Below are positions 41,365 to 50,323 of a DNA stretch of 64,000 bases, one piece after another. This DNA is from Macrococcoides equi (lineage in GTDB: Bacteria; Bacillota; Bacilli; Staphylococcales; Staphylococcaceae): NCBI RefSeq assembly GCF_047425865.1, contig NZ_CP179735.1. The stretch is one strand, 5' to 3'. Numbering within the stretch: the stretch's first letter is position 1; each line of letters opens with the position of its first letter. The notes under the pieces were generated by a model. It worked only from the letters and a program-made list of their open reading frames with translations, had not been told where the DNA came from and did no database searches. Both the position numbers and the translations under genes were made by a program.

Positions 41365-42708
41365 ATGAGTCATCGTTATATTCCATTAACTGAAACTGAT
41401 AAAAAAGAAATGATGGATACAATTGGTATCCAATCTGTTGAAGAACTATTCCAGGATATTCCTGAGAAAGTACGTTTTAAAGGTGATTTAAATATTAAAC
41501 CACGCAAAGCTGAAACACCTTTATTAAAAGAATTATCAGCTTTAGCCAATAAAAATATTACAAGTGATACACATGCATCATTTTTAGGTGCCGGTGTATA
41601 TGATCATTATATTCCTACTGTAGTTGACCATGTTATTTCACGTAGTGAATTTTACACTGCTTATACACCATATCAACCAGAAATATCTCAAGGTGAATTG
41701 CAAGCAATTTTTGAATTTCAAACGATGATTGCTGAACTTACAGGTATGGATTGTGCAAACTCATCAATGTATGATGGTGGTACTTCATTTGCTGAAGCGG
41801 CAATGTTAGCATGTGGTCACACTAAAAAGAAAAAAATTATCGTTTCTAAAGCAGTTAACGATCAATCTCGCGCAGTATTACAAACTTATGCAACAGGTCA
41901 ACATTTAGAAGTTGTTGAAATTGATGTTAAAGACACTGTGACTGACTTAGATGCATTAAAATCAGCTATTGATGAAGACACTGCTTGTGTAATGGTTCAG
42001 TATCCTAACTTCTTTGGTAGTATCGAAGATTTAGAAACAATTAAATCTTACACTGAAGGGACAAAAGCATTATTTGTCGTTTCAAGTAACCCGATGAGTT
42101 TAGCATTATTAACACCTCCTGGAGAATTTGGTGCAGATATCGTTGTTGGTGATGCTCAAGTATTCGGTATCCCGGCACAATTAGGTGGACCACATTGTGG
42201 ATACTTTGCTGCAACAAATAAATTAATGCGTAAAATGCCAGGTCGTTTAGTAGGTCAAACTCAAGATAGCGAAGGAAATCGTGGATTCGTATTAACATTA
42301 CAAGCCCGTGAACAACATATTCGTCGTGACAAAGCGACATCTAACATTTGTTCAAACCAAGCATTAAATGCATTAGCAGCATCTGTAGCGATGAGTGCAT
42401 TAGGTAAAAATGGTACGTATGAAATGGCGAATCAAAACTTACAGAAAGCAAACTATATGAAAGAAAAAATGATTGCTGATGGATTTACAGTATTGCCAGG
42501 TACTACTTTCAATGAGTTTGTAGTTAAATTCAATAAACCTGTAGCTGAAATTAATGAAAAATTACTAGAAGATGGTTTTATCGGTGGATATGACTTAAGT
42601 CAAGTAGATAGTAAATATGACAACCATATGTTAATTGCTGTTACTGAGTTACGTACGAAAGAAGAGATCGATACATTTATCGCGAAAGTAGGTGTGTTCA
42701 ATGCTTAA
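41365..42708 (+). CDS. gcvPA: Glycine dehydrogenase (decarboxylating) subunit 1
   Basis: 447 residues, equivalent to the N-terminal half of one-chain GcvP. FLGAGVYDHYIP (about 73) and the mid-domain GDAQVFGIPAQLGGPHCGYF (about 263) are family patterns; it lacks the PLP lysine, which resides in GcvPB. GGGGTTG serves as a modest ribosome binding site. It overlaps gcvPB. Confidence 0.97.
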   Translation: MSHRYIPLTETDKKEMMDTIGIQSVEELFQDIPEKVRFKGDLNIKPRKAETPLLKELSALANKNITSDTHASFLGAGVYDHYIPTVVDHVISRSEFYTAYTPYQPEISQGELQAIFEFQTMIAELTGMDCANSSMYDGGTSFAEAAMLACGHTKKKKIIVSKAVNDQSRAVLQTYATGQHLEVVEIDVKDTVTDLDALKSAIDEDTACVMVQYPNFFGSIEDLETIKSYTEGTKALFVVSSNPMSLALLTPPGEFGADIVVGDAQVFGIPAQLGGPHCGYFAATNKLMRKMPGRLVGQTQDSEGNRGFVLTLQAREQHIRRDKATSNICSNQALNALAASVAMSALGKNGTYEMANQNLQKANYMKEKMIADGFTVLPGTTFNEFVVKFNKPVAEINEKLLEDGFIGGYDLSQVDSKYDNHMLIAVTELRTKEEIDTFIAKVGVFNA

Positions 42709-44170
42709 GGGAAGCTCTCCGTTAATTTTTGAACGTTCAAAAGAAAATCGTTATAGTTATTCATTACCTGATTTAGAGGTTGAAAATAAAAAAGTAGAAG
42801 ACATTTTAGATAGTAAATTTATTCGTAAAGAACGTGCAATGTTACCAGAAATTGCTGAGTTAGATTTAATGCGTCATTATACTGAACTTTCTAATAAAAA
42901 CCATGGTGTTGATACTGGATTCTATCCGTTAGGTTCATGTACGATGAAGTACAATCCTAAAATTAACGAGAAAGTAGCACGAATGGCTGGTTTCGCAAAT
43001 GCTCATCCATTACAAGATGAAAAAACTTTACAGGGTTCATTAGAGGTTATTTACGACCTTCAGGAACATTTAAAAGAAATTACTGGAATGGATGAAGTTA
43101 CTTTACAACCTGCAGCAGGCGCTCATGGTGAATGGACTGCATTAATGATGATTCGTGCATATCACGAAGCAAATGGCGACCATAACCGTACAAAAGTTAT
43201 CGTACCTGACTCAGCGCATGGTACAAATCCAGCATCAGCTACTGTTGCAGGATTTGAAACAGTAACTGTTAAATCAAATGAATTTGGTTTAGTTGATATT
43301 GAAGATTTAAAACGTGTTGTAGGACCAGATACTGCTGCAATCATGTTAACGAACCCAAATACATTAGGTTTATTTGAAGAAGATATTTTAGAAATTCGTG
43401 AAATCGTGCATGCTGCGGGCGGAAAATTATACTATGATGGTGCAAACTTAAATGCCATTATGAGTAAAGTACGTCCTGGAGATATGGGATTTGATGCAGT
43501 ACATTTAAACCTGCATAAAACATTTACAGGACCACACGGTGGTGGTGGACCAGGTTCTGGACCAGTTGGCGTTAAAGCTGATTTAGTACCTTTCTTACCA
43601 AAACCACATATTATTAAAACAGAAGATGGATTTAAATTTGACTATGACAGACCAGAATCAATCGGTCGAGTTAAACCATTCTACGGAAACTTCGGTATTT
43701 ACTTACGTGCTTACACATATATCCGTACAATGGGTTATGATGGTTTAAAAGAAGCTTCTGAAGTTGCTGTATTAAATGCGAACTACATGATGAGACGTCT
43801 ACAAGAGTACTTTGTATTACCGTATGACCGTCATTGTAAACATGAATTTGTAATTAGTGGTACAAAACAGAAGAAATTAGGCGTTAGAACGTTAGATATG
43901 GCAAAACGTCTGTTAGATTTCAACTTCCATCCACCAACAATCTACTTCCCATTAAATGTTGAGGAATGTATGATGATTGAACCGACTGAAACTGAATCTA
44001 AAGAGACGTTAGATTCATTCTGCGATACAATGATTCAAATTGCTAAAGAAGCAGAAGAAAATCCAGATATTATTTTAGAGGCTCCACATCACACTGTCAT
44101 TGGCCGACTTGATGAAACGATGGCTGCACGTAAGCCTGTGTTAAAATATAATGGTTCGATTGAAAAGTAA
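42701..44170 (+). CDS. gcvPB: Glycine dehydrogenase (decarboxylating) subunit 2
   Basis: About 489 residues, the PLP-bearing half of the P protein. The PLP lysine lies in HLNLHKTFTGPHGGGGPG at about residue 273. The ATG at 42701 overlaps the gcvPA end; a GTG at 42692 is the alternative. It is the last gene of the gcv operon, followed by a strong terminator. In the glycine cleavage system it releases CO2 and loads lipoyl-GcvH; lipM lies nearby. Confidence 0.97.
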   Translation: MLKGSSPLIFERSKENRYSYSLPDLEVENKKVEDILDSKFIRKERAMLPEIAELDLMRHYTELSNKNHGVDTGFYPLGSCTMKYNPKINEKVARMAGFANAHPLQDEKTLQGSLEVIYDLQEHLKEITGMDEVTLQPAAGAHGEWTALMMIRAYHEANGDHNRTKVIVPDSAHGTNPASATVAGFETVTVKSNEFGLVDIEDLKRVVGPDTAAIMLTNPNTLGLFEEDILEIREIVHAAGGKLYYDGANLNAIMSKVRPGDMGFDAVHLNLHKTFTGPHGGGGPGSGPVGVKADLVPFLPKPHIIKTEDGFKFDYDRPESIGRVKPFYGNFGIYLRAYTYIRTMGYDGLKEASEVAVLNANYMMRRLQEYFVLPYDRHCKHEFVISGTKQKKLGVRTLDMAKRLLDFNFHPPTIYFPLNVEECMMIEPTETESKETLDSFCDTMIQIAKEAEENPDIILEAPHHTVIGRLDETMAARKPVLKYNGSIEK

Positions 44171-44173
44171 TTA

Positions 44174-44223
44174 AAATTTAAAGGGGTGAGACGAAATCGT
44201 CTCACCCCTTTAAATTATTTTTT
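44174..44223. terminator. Bidirectional terminator after gcvPB
   Basis: A long stem (AATTTAAAGGGGTGAGACGA paired with the TCGTCTCACCCCTTTAAATT side, 44176-44215) is followed by a T-run. The A-rich left side also suits the converging yqhL-like gene. Confidence 0.93.
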
Positions 44224-44598
44224 TGTTTTAAGATCATATTTCCAGTCTTTATATCCATTTTTTAGCATGAATAAATTATTGTAACCATGTTTTTTTAGCA
44301 TACGAGCTGCACGGTAACTTGATATACCATTAGCATCTACGAAGTAAATCGGTTGATCCTTACGTAGCCCCAACATGCGTGTTCTAAAAACGGTCATTGG
44401 AATATTTCTTGCTCCGTTAATATGTCCATAATCAAAATCTGCTTTTTCTCGTAAATCAATTACCTGAGCTTTTCGTAATCCACTCTTAAAGTCATCTTGA
44501 CTTAATTCTGTAACAGCTTTACGATTGATAGAGAAATTAATAAAAATATAGACTATCAAAGCAAGAAGTACAATCCCTAAAATATACCAGATTGTCAT
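44215..44598 (-). CDS. yqhL: Membrane-anchored rhodanese-like protein (YqhL), active Cys missing
   Basis: 127 residues: one N-terminal membrane segment (about 3-22), then a rhodanese domain (VIDLREKADFDYGHINGARNI). The active-site loop, normally CxxGxRS, reads DANGISS, with Asp in place of the catalytic Cys, so sulfur transfer is unlikely. It may bind a partner rather than catalyse. Position between gcvPB and lipM matches B. subtilis yqhL. GGAGG lies about 8 bases before the ATG. Confidence 0.9.
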   Translation of the reverse strand: MTIWYILGIVLLALIVYIFINFSINRKAVTELSQDDFKSGLRKAQVIDLREKADFDYGHINGARNIPMTVFRTRMLGLRKDQPIYFVDANGISSYRAARMLKKHGYNNLFMLKNGYKDWKYDLKTKK

Positions 44599-44702
44599 AT
44601 TTGTTGTCCTCCTTTTGCTATCATAGATTTATTATAGTAATAAAATCAATGGATTTCAAAGTTATTTTACTTATGTTTAGATATTATTAAATTGGAGCGT
44701 TT

Positions 44703-45548
44703 ATGATGAATAATTTAAAAAAAGAAGAATGGTTGTTTATTAACACCCATAAAAATGACCCATATTTTAATATGGCCTTAGATGAAGCATTGTTAAATTT
44801 TGTTTCTGAAAATAAATTACCTCCTGTTATTCGCTTTTATGGATGGAACCCGGCAACCCTTTCAATAGGATATTTTCAAAAACTACAAAAAGAAATTGAT
44901 ATAGAAAAAGTTAAAGAGCGTGGATATGGTCTTGTAAGGAGAGCTACAGGTGGACGAGGCGTATTACATGACAAAGAACTTACCTATAGTGTTATTGTAC
45001 CTGAGAGTCATCCTGAGATGCCTAAAACTGTGACAGAAGCATATCGCGTTATTTCACAAGGATTATTAGAAGGTTTTATAGAGCTGGGATTTGATGCATA
45101 TTTTGCTATACCTAAATCCGATGAGCAGCGTGCAAAGTTAAAAGATCCAAGAAGTTCAGTTTGTTTTGACTCACCCAGCTGGTATGAGCTGGTGGTTGAA
45201 GGACGCAAAATTGCGGGCAGTGCCCAAACTCGCCAAAAAGGTGTGATATTACAGCATGGATCGATATTACAGTCGATTGATGTCGATGAACTATTTGACT
45301 TGTTCATCTATAGTCATCCAAGACTTAAAGAGAAGATGAAGCAGGCATTTTATTCGAAAGCAGTTAGTATTCAAGATCTTACTGATAAGGAAATAACAAT
45401 TGAAATGATGGAAGATGCATTTTTTAAAGGATTTGAAAAAGGACTAAACAAAAAGTTAGTTCCTTTCGAACTGACAGATGACTTAATTGCGGAAACTAAT
45501 CAGCTGAGTGAAAAATATAAGAGTGATGAATGGACATATCGCAGGTGA
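44703..45548 (+). CDS. lipM: Octanoyltransferase LipM
   Basis: 281 residues of the BPL/LPL fold; it moves octanoyl from ACP to GcvH in lipoate synthesis. RRATGGRGVLHD (about 80) is the ligand-binding loop and the catalytic Cys sits in SSVCFDSPSWYEL (about 153). GGAG lies 6-8 bases before the ATG. Its closeness to the gcv operon fits GcvH as acceptor. Confidence 0.94.
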   Translation: MMNNLKKEEWLFINTHKNDPYFNMALDEALLNFVSENKLPPVIRFYGWNPATLSIGYFQKLQKEIDIEKVKERGYGLVRRATGGRGVLHDKELTYSVIVPESHPEMPKTVTEAYRVISQGLLEGFIELGFDAYFAIPKSDEQRAKLKDPRSSVCFDSPSWYELVVEGRKIAGSAQTRQKGVILQHGSILQSIDVDELFDLFIYSHPRLKEKMKQAFYSKAVSIQDLTDKEITIEMMEDAFFKGFEKGLNKKLVPFELTDDLIAETNQLSEKYKSDEWTYRR

Positions 45549-45560
45549 TAAGAGTAACCA

Positions 45561-45600
45561 AAAAATCAGGCAATCAGATTAATCTGATTGCCTGGTTTTA
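45561..45600. terminator. Bidirectional terminator between lipM and the lipoprotein gene
   Basis: A 28-base perfect palindrome centred at 45580/45581 (arms CAGGCAATCAGATT) has an A-run on the left and TTTT on the right. Confidence 0.9.
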
Positions 45601-45602
45601 TA

Positions 45603-46193
45603 CTATTTAATTTCCAATCCACTGATAAGGTCGATTGCTTTTTGTAAGGTTTGTTTGCCTTCATTTATCCCAGCCTGATCTTTATCATCATAACTTTTAA
45701 CGATAGTATCAATACCGTTTTTCATATTTTTATTTGCTGACTCAATTTGACTATGAATATCTTCAAATGCAGCAGGGGGATTAGCATCTTTAAAAGGAGA
45801 TTCATATGCTTTAATAGCATCATCTATATCTGTTTTTATATCATTAAGAGACTGGGCAACATCAACGTTCTTATTACTAGAAGTCAATTTTTTATCTATA
45901 CTTGAATAAGCGACCAGTGCTTCACTAATATTGTTAGTATAATTCTTAAATGTCTGTGTATAAGCTTCGCTGGTCACCATTCTGCCGTTTTTAGCTTGTT
46001 TTAAATTGCTATCAAGTGAATTAATCGTATTTTTCTTAGAAACGTTTTTTGTTTTCTCACTATCCAATTTATCTTGTATGTTTTTTACCTCTTTTTGTAG
46101 TTTGGCTTTCTCATTGTTAAGTTGTTCTTTTTCATTTGGTCCACAGGCAGTTAATAATAAACCTGTCGACATTAGTATTAAAATTTTTTTCAT
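45603..46193 (-). CDS. Putative lipoprotein with coiled coil
   Basis: About 196 residues. Signal peptide with lipobox LLTAC (Cys near residue 17), a heptad-like coiled coil (about 20-65) and an alpha-helical second half rich in Asn, Lys and Asp. No named family recognised. Start taken at the Met of MKKILILM; the five-residue longer frame is less signal-like. It is alone between two terminator/promoter regions and has no partner gene. A role at the cell envelope is all that can be inferred. Confidence 0.8.
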   Translation of the reverse strand: MKKILILMSTGLLLTACGPNEKEQLNNEKAKLQKEVKNIQDKLDSEKTKNVSKKNTINSLDSNLKQAKNGRMVTSEAYTQTFKNYTNNISEALVAYSSIDKKLTSSNKNVDVAQSLNDIKTDIDDAIKAYESPFKDANPPAAFEDIHSQIESANKNMKNGIDTIVKSYDDKDQAGINEGKQTLQKAIDLISGLEIK

Positions 46194-46284
46194 TTTGTAG
46201 CGCCTCAATTCAAATAGTATGTATAACTATGGTAACATATTAATAATAGTATAAAAAAGAATATAAAGAGAGAGGTAAGAAAAT

Positions 46285-47340
46285 ATGAAATTTGAAAAAT
46301 TAAATCAGCTGCTTAAAGATAAAAATTTAGATGCAATCATTATTCTCTCACCATATAATCGAAGATATTTATCTGGTTTTACGGGCACAAGTGGAGCATT
46401 AGTTATAGCAAACAAACATAAAATATTAGTGACAGACTTTAGATATACTGAACAGGCAGCAAGCCAGGCAAAAGATTTTCAAATTGTGAAACAGTCTAAG
46501 TCGCTACTTGATGAAATTCAAAAAGTTATATTGTCTCACGGCTTTAAAACAATAGGCTTTGAAGGAGATTTAATTTCTTATCAGGATCACCAGTCATTAT
46601 TAAATGAGGAGTATGAACTGATAAATGTAGCTGGAGAAATTGAAAGTATTCGAATGATTAAAGATCCATACGAAATAGATATCATTCAGCGTGCTGCAGA
46701 TATTGCAGATGAAACTTTTGACTATATTCTCAAAATCACTCGACCAGGTATGACGGAAATGCAGTTAAATAATATGATGGAAATGAAAATGCGCGAACTT
46801 GGAGCTACGAGTTCATCTTTTGATACGATTGTTGCGAGTGGTATTCGTGGAGCATTACCCCACGGTGTTGCAAGCGAAAAAGTGATTCAGTCTGGAGAAA
46901 TGATTACTTTTGATTATGGTGCGCTATATAATGGTTATATTTCTGATATAACACGTACTATTGCCGTTGGACAACCAAAAGAAGAAATGATAGAAATCTA
47001 CAATATCGTTTTGGAATCTCAGTTGAAAGCCTTAAATGACATTAAGATAGGTATGAGTGGGGTTGAAGCGGATAAAATCGCACGAGATGTCATTGCTTCC
47101 CATGGCTACGGTGAGCAATTTGGTCACTCTTTAGGTCACGGTATTGGATTAGAAGTTCACGAAGGGCCGATGCTCTCAGCTAAATCTCCACACATTCTTG
47201 AAGAAAATATGTGTGTCACACTTGAGCCGGGAATATATGTTGAAGGCTTGGGTGGCGTGCGCATAGAAGATGATGTATTAGTTACGAAAAATGGACTAAA
47301 GCGCTTTACACAATCAACAAAAGACCTTATTATTTTATAA
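46285..47340 (+). CDS. yqhT: Xaa-Pro dipeptidase/aminopeptidase P-like peptidase (YqhT)
   Basis: 351 residues: creatinase N-domain (about 1-120) and pita-bread M24 domain with metal ligands visible in FDYGALYNGYISDITRT (two Asp), GHSLGHGIGLEVHEGP (His), LEPGIY (Glu) and GVRIEDD (Glu). GAGAGAGG precedes the ATG. It is followed 25 bp later by efp, an order conserved in Bacilli. Confidence 0.95.
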   Translation: MKFEKLNQLLKDKNLDAIIILSPYNRRYLSGFTGTSGALVIANKHKILVTDFRYTEQAASQAKDFQIVKQSKSLLDEIQKVILSHGFKTIGFEGDLISYQDHQSLLNEEYELINVAGEIESIRMIKDPYEIDIIQRAADIADETFDYILKITRPGMTEMQLNNMMEMKMRELGATSSSFDTIVASGIRGALPHGVASEKVIQSGEMITFDYGALYNGYISDITRTIAVGQPKEEMIEIYNIVLESQLKALNDIKIGMSGVEADKIARDVIASHGYGEQFGHSLGHGIGLEVHEGPMLSAKSPHILEENMCVTLEPGIYVEGLGGVRIEDDVLVTKNGLKRFTQSTKDLIIL

Positions 47341-47365
47341 GAGAGCTAAACTAGGAGGAAATATA

Positions 47366-47923
47366 ATGATTTCAGTAAATGATTTTAAAACAGGACTAAC
47401 AATTGAAGTAGATAATGGCATTTGGAGAGTTATTGAATTCCAACATGTTAAACCAGGTAAAGGTGCAGCGTTCGTGCGTTCTAAGTTACGTAATTTACGT
47501 ACTGGTGCTATTCAGGAAAAAACTTTCCGTGCGGGTGAAAAAGTTGGAAAAGCACAAATTGACAACAAGCGCATGCAATACTTATATGCTTCAGGTGATC
47601 AACATGTATTCATGGATAATGAGTCATATGAACAATTAGAATTACCTGAAAGCACAATTGAATATGAATTAAAATTTTTGAAAGAAAATATGGAAGTTCA
47701 CATTCAAATGTATGAAGGAGAAACTTTAGGCGTTGAATTACCTAATACCGTAACATTAGAAGTAACTGAAACTGAACCTGGTATTAAAGGGGATACAGCT
47801 CAAGGAGCTACTAAACAAGCGACTGTAGAAACAGGTTATACATTAAACGTGCCATTATTCGTTAACCAAGGAGATAAATTAATCATCAATACAACTGATG
47901 GTTCATATGTTTCTCGTGGATAA
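47366..47923 (+). CDS. efp: Translation elongation factor P
   Basis: 185 residues, relieves ribosome stalling at polyproline. The loop PGKGAAF carries the Lys at about residue 32 that is modified in other species. Three-domain KOW/OB layout of normal length. TAGGAGGAAA is a strong ribosome binding site. Probably co-transcribed with the peptidase gene. Confidence 0.98.
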   Translation: MISVNDFKTGLTIEVDNGIWRVIEFQHVKPGKGAAFVRSKLRNLRTGAIQEKTFRAGEKVGKAQIDNKRMQYLYASGDQHVFMDNESYEQLELPESTIEYELKFLKENMEVHIQMYEGETLGVELPNTVTLEVTETEPGIKGDTAQGATKQATVETGYTLNVPLFVNQGDKLIINTTDGSYVSRG

Positions 47924-47928
47924 ATTTT

Positions 47929-47959
47929 AAGACATGCAATTTTGCATGTCTTTTATTTT
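47929..47959 (+). terminator. efp terminator
   Basis: The 11-bp stem AAGACATGCAA / TTGCATGTCTT is followed by T residues. Confidence 0.9.
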
Positions 47960-47963
47960 TTGC

Positions 47964-47992
47964 TTGTATTGGTCTGACCACTAAGATAAAAT
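47964..47992 (+). promoter_or_regulatory. accBC promoter with an internal FadR-like palindrome
   Basis: TTGTAT (47964-47969) and TAAAAT (47987-47992) are 17 bases apart. The spacer contains the odd-centred palindrome TGGTCTGACCA at 47970-47980, the half-site pattern (TGGTnnnACCA) bound by FadR-type GntR regulators. A protein bound there would block RNA polymerase. No FapR-like site was seen. The regulator is not in this window. Confidence 0.55.
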
Positions 47993-48038
47993 AAATTAGT
48001 AACTAGTCATAAAATCTTGTATAAAAAAGGGGTTTATC

Positions 48039-48494
48039 ATGAAATTTGAAGATATTAAAAAACTTGTAGATTTAATAGATGCTTCTAAAAATTTAACAGA
48101 ACTTAACTTAGAGCAGGATGATTATAAGATAGTCATAAAAAAAGAGAAAGAGATTGTACATGCGTCACCTCAGACGGTTTATGAAGTGGCTCCAACATCA
48201 CCTGCACAAACTGTAACACCGGCTAATCAGCAGATACCTGAGTTGCCTGTTCAGGAAGAAGGTAAAACAATCAATGCACCTATGGTAGGCACATTCTATA
48301 AATCTCCATCACCGGAAAGTGCACCATATGTTGTGGTTGGTGATCAGGTTAATGCGGATAGCACAGTATGTATTTTAGAGGCGATGAAACTATTTAATGA
48401 GATTCAGGCAGAAATTTCAGGTGAGATTATTGAAATTTTAGTTGAAGATGGACAAATGGTTGAGTACGGACAACCTTTATTTAAGGTGAAGTAA
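48039..48494 (+). CDS. accB: Biotin carboxyl carrier protein of acetyl-CoA carboxylase
   Basis: 151 residues: N-terminal helical part, a Pro/Ala/Thr-rich linker (about 45-75), and a biotinyl domain with the biotin Lys in CILEAMKLFNEI (about 117). It carries CO2 for malonyl-CoA synthesis. AAAAGGGG precedes the ATG. Its stop codon overlaps accC. Confidence 0.97.
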   Translation: MKFEDIKKLVDLIDASKNLTELNLEQDDYKIVIKKEKEIVHASPQTVYEVAPTSPAQTVTPANQQIPELPVQEEGKTINAPMVGTFYKSPSPESAPYVVVGDQVNADSTVCILEAMKLFNEIQAEISGEIIEILVEDGQMVEYGQPLFKVK

Positions 48495-49843
48495 TGATGA
48501 AAAAAGTATTGGTTGCGAATCGTGGTGAAATAGCAGTACGTGTCATTCGTGCTTTAAAAGAGTTAAATATTCAATCGGTAGCGATTTATTCGGAGGCAGA
48601 CCGTGATGCCTTACATACTCAAATAGCAGATGAAGCTTACTGCATTGGACCAAAACAATCGAAAGATTCATATCTGAATATACCTAATATATTAATGATA
48701 GCGAGTTCAACAGGCTGTGACGGCATTCATCCCGGTTACGGATTTCTAGCTGAGAATGCAAATTTTGCTGAAATGTGTGAAGCGTGTCAGATAAAATTTA
48801 TTGGTCCAAGCCATTATTCAATTTCAAAAATGGGTATCAAAGATGTTGCTAAACAAGAAATGATAAAAGCGAATGTCCCTGTAGTCCCGGGCAGCAATGG
48901 TCTGCTTAAGGATGTTGATGATGCTATAAATATTGCCAATGAGATGGGTTATCCTGTTATCATAAAAGCTACAGCAGGTGGTGGTGGTAAAGGGATACGT
49001 GTCGCACGTAATGATATGGAATTAAGAAATGGATATATGATGACGGAACAAGAAGCGTCTACTGCTTTTGGTAATCCTGGACTGTATTTAGAAAAGTTTA
49101 TAGAGGAATTTCGTCATGTTGAAATTCAGGTACTCGCTGATAAGTATGGAAAAGTGATTCATCTTGGTGAACGAGACTGCACCATTCAACGACGCATGCA
49201 AAAACTTGTTGAAGAAGCACCGTCACCTGTATTAGATGAGACAACACGTGAATCGATGGGACAAGCTGCTGTTCGTGCAGCAGAGGCAGTAAATTATGAA
49301 GGTGCCGGTACAGTCGAATTCATCTATGATTTAGCAACAAAACAGTATTATTTTATGGAAATGAATACTCGTATTCAAGTTGAGCACCCAGTCACTGAAA
49401 TGGTGACAGGTATAGATTTAGTGAAATGGCAAATTAAAATAGCATCAGGAGAAGCGCTATCGATTAGACAAGAAGATGTAGCGTTAAATGGACACGCGAT
49501 TGAACTGCGAATCAATGCAGAAAATCCATACAAAAACTTTATGCCGTCGCCTGGGCTCATCACACAATATGTCGTGCCAGGTGGATATGGCGTTAGAATA
49601 GATTCCGCATGTTACCCGAATTATAAAATACCACCATTCTATGATTCAATGGTTGCAAAACTGATTATTCATCAGCCAACGCGTGAACAAGCGATTGAAT
49701 GTGCAAAACGTGCTTTAGATGAGTTTGTTGTAGCTGGTGTTGATACAACAATACCATTTCATCTTGCACTTATGGATAATGATATCTTTAAATCAAATGA
49801 TTATAGCACAAAGTTCCTTGAACAAAATGAGATTCTTACATAA
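48494..49843 (+). CDS. accC: Biotin carboxylase subunit of acetyl-CoA carboxylase
   Basis: 449 residues, ATP-grasp enzyme. N-terminal VANRGEIAVRVIRALKEL, Gly-rich KATAGGGGKGIRVAR (about 157) and catalytic MEMNTRIQVEHPVTE (about 287). Double ATG at 48494 and 48497; either may start. It forms an operon with accB. The carboxyltransferase genes accAD are not here. Confidence 0.98.
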   Translation: MMKKVLVANRGEIAVRVIRALKELNIQSVAIYSEADRDALHTQIADEAYCIGPKQSKDSYLNIPNILMIASSTGCDGIHPGYGFLAENANFAEMCEACQIKFIGPSHYSISKMGIKDVAKQEMIKANVPVVPGSNGLLKDVDDAINIANEMGYPVIIKATAGGGGKGIRVARNDMELRNGYMMTEQEASTAFGNPGLYLEKFIEEFRHVEIQVLADKYGKVIHLGERDCTIQRRMQKLVEEAPSPVLDETTRESMGQAAVRAAEAVNYEGAGTVEFIYDLATKQYYFMEMNTRIQVEHPVTEMVTGIDLVKWQIKIASGEALSIRQEDVALNGHAIELRINAENPYKNFMPSPGLITQYVVPGGYGVRIDSACYPNYKIPPFYDSMVAKLIIHQPTREQAIECAKRALDEFVVAGVDTTIPFHLALMDNDIFKSNDYSTKFLEQNEILT

Positions 49844-49866
49844 AAAAACGCATAAGCGTTTTTTTA
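49842..49866 (+). terminator. accC terminator
   Basis: The stem AAAAAAACGC / GCGTTTTTTT with loop ATAA begins at the accC stop codon. Confidence 0.88.
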
Positions 49867-49931
49867 TTTTGCATTTAATATTATACTTAAAACATGTTAT
49901 AGTATTAATATGAGATGGGAGGCATATATCA

Positions 49932-50279
49932 ATGATTGAAACAAATAAAAAAGGCAATTTAGGAACAGTTGAAATTGCACCAAGCGTTATTGAAGTGATT
50001 GCTTCAATCGCTGTATCTGAAGTCAAAGGTGTATCACTTGTTCAAAAGAACAAATCTCTCGATAAATTAGGTGTTAAAAACCAAAAAGGTGTTAATGTCG
50101 ATGTTAAAGATGAAGAAATATATATCGATGCGTATTGTGCCTTTGATTATGGTACAAAAATTTCAAAAACAGCTACTTTAGTACAACAATCGATTAAAAA
50201 TGCATTAGGGAATATGACAGCGATTAGTCCAAAACAAATCAATATTCATATCGTTAGTGTAAAATTTAAAGAAAATTAA
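49932..50279 (+). CDS. yqhY: Asp23/Gls24-family protein YqhY
   Basis: 115-residue DUF322 protein with the family start LGTVEIAPSVIEVIASIAVSEVKGV. In B. subtilis yqhY follows accBC and its loss perturbs acetyl-CoA carboxylase activity, so a link to fatty-acid synthesis is likely. It has its own upstream terminator gap with TATAGT near 49898, so it may be separately transcribed. GGGAGG precedes the ATG. Confidence 0.93.
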   Translation: MIETNKKGNLGTVEIAPSVIEVIASIAVSEVKGVSLVQKNKSLDKLGVKNQKGVNVDVKDEEIYIDAYCAFDYGTKISKTATLVQQSIKNALGNMTAISPKQINIHIVSVKFKEN

Positions 50280-50310
50280 TTTAGAGGATGCTTGCATCCT
50301 CTAAATTTTT
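50280..50310 (+). terminator. Hairpin between yqhY and nusB
   Basis: The stem TTTAGAGGATGC / GCATCCTCTAAA with a two-base loop is followed by TTTTT. It is a full intrinsic terminator 14 bases before the nusB start. Some readthrough or an unseen promoter must supply nusB. Confidence 0.85.
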
Positions 50311-50323
50311 GAAGGAGAAATAT

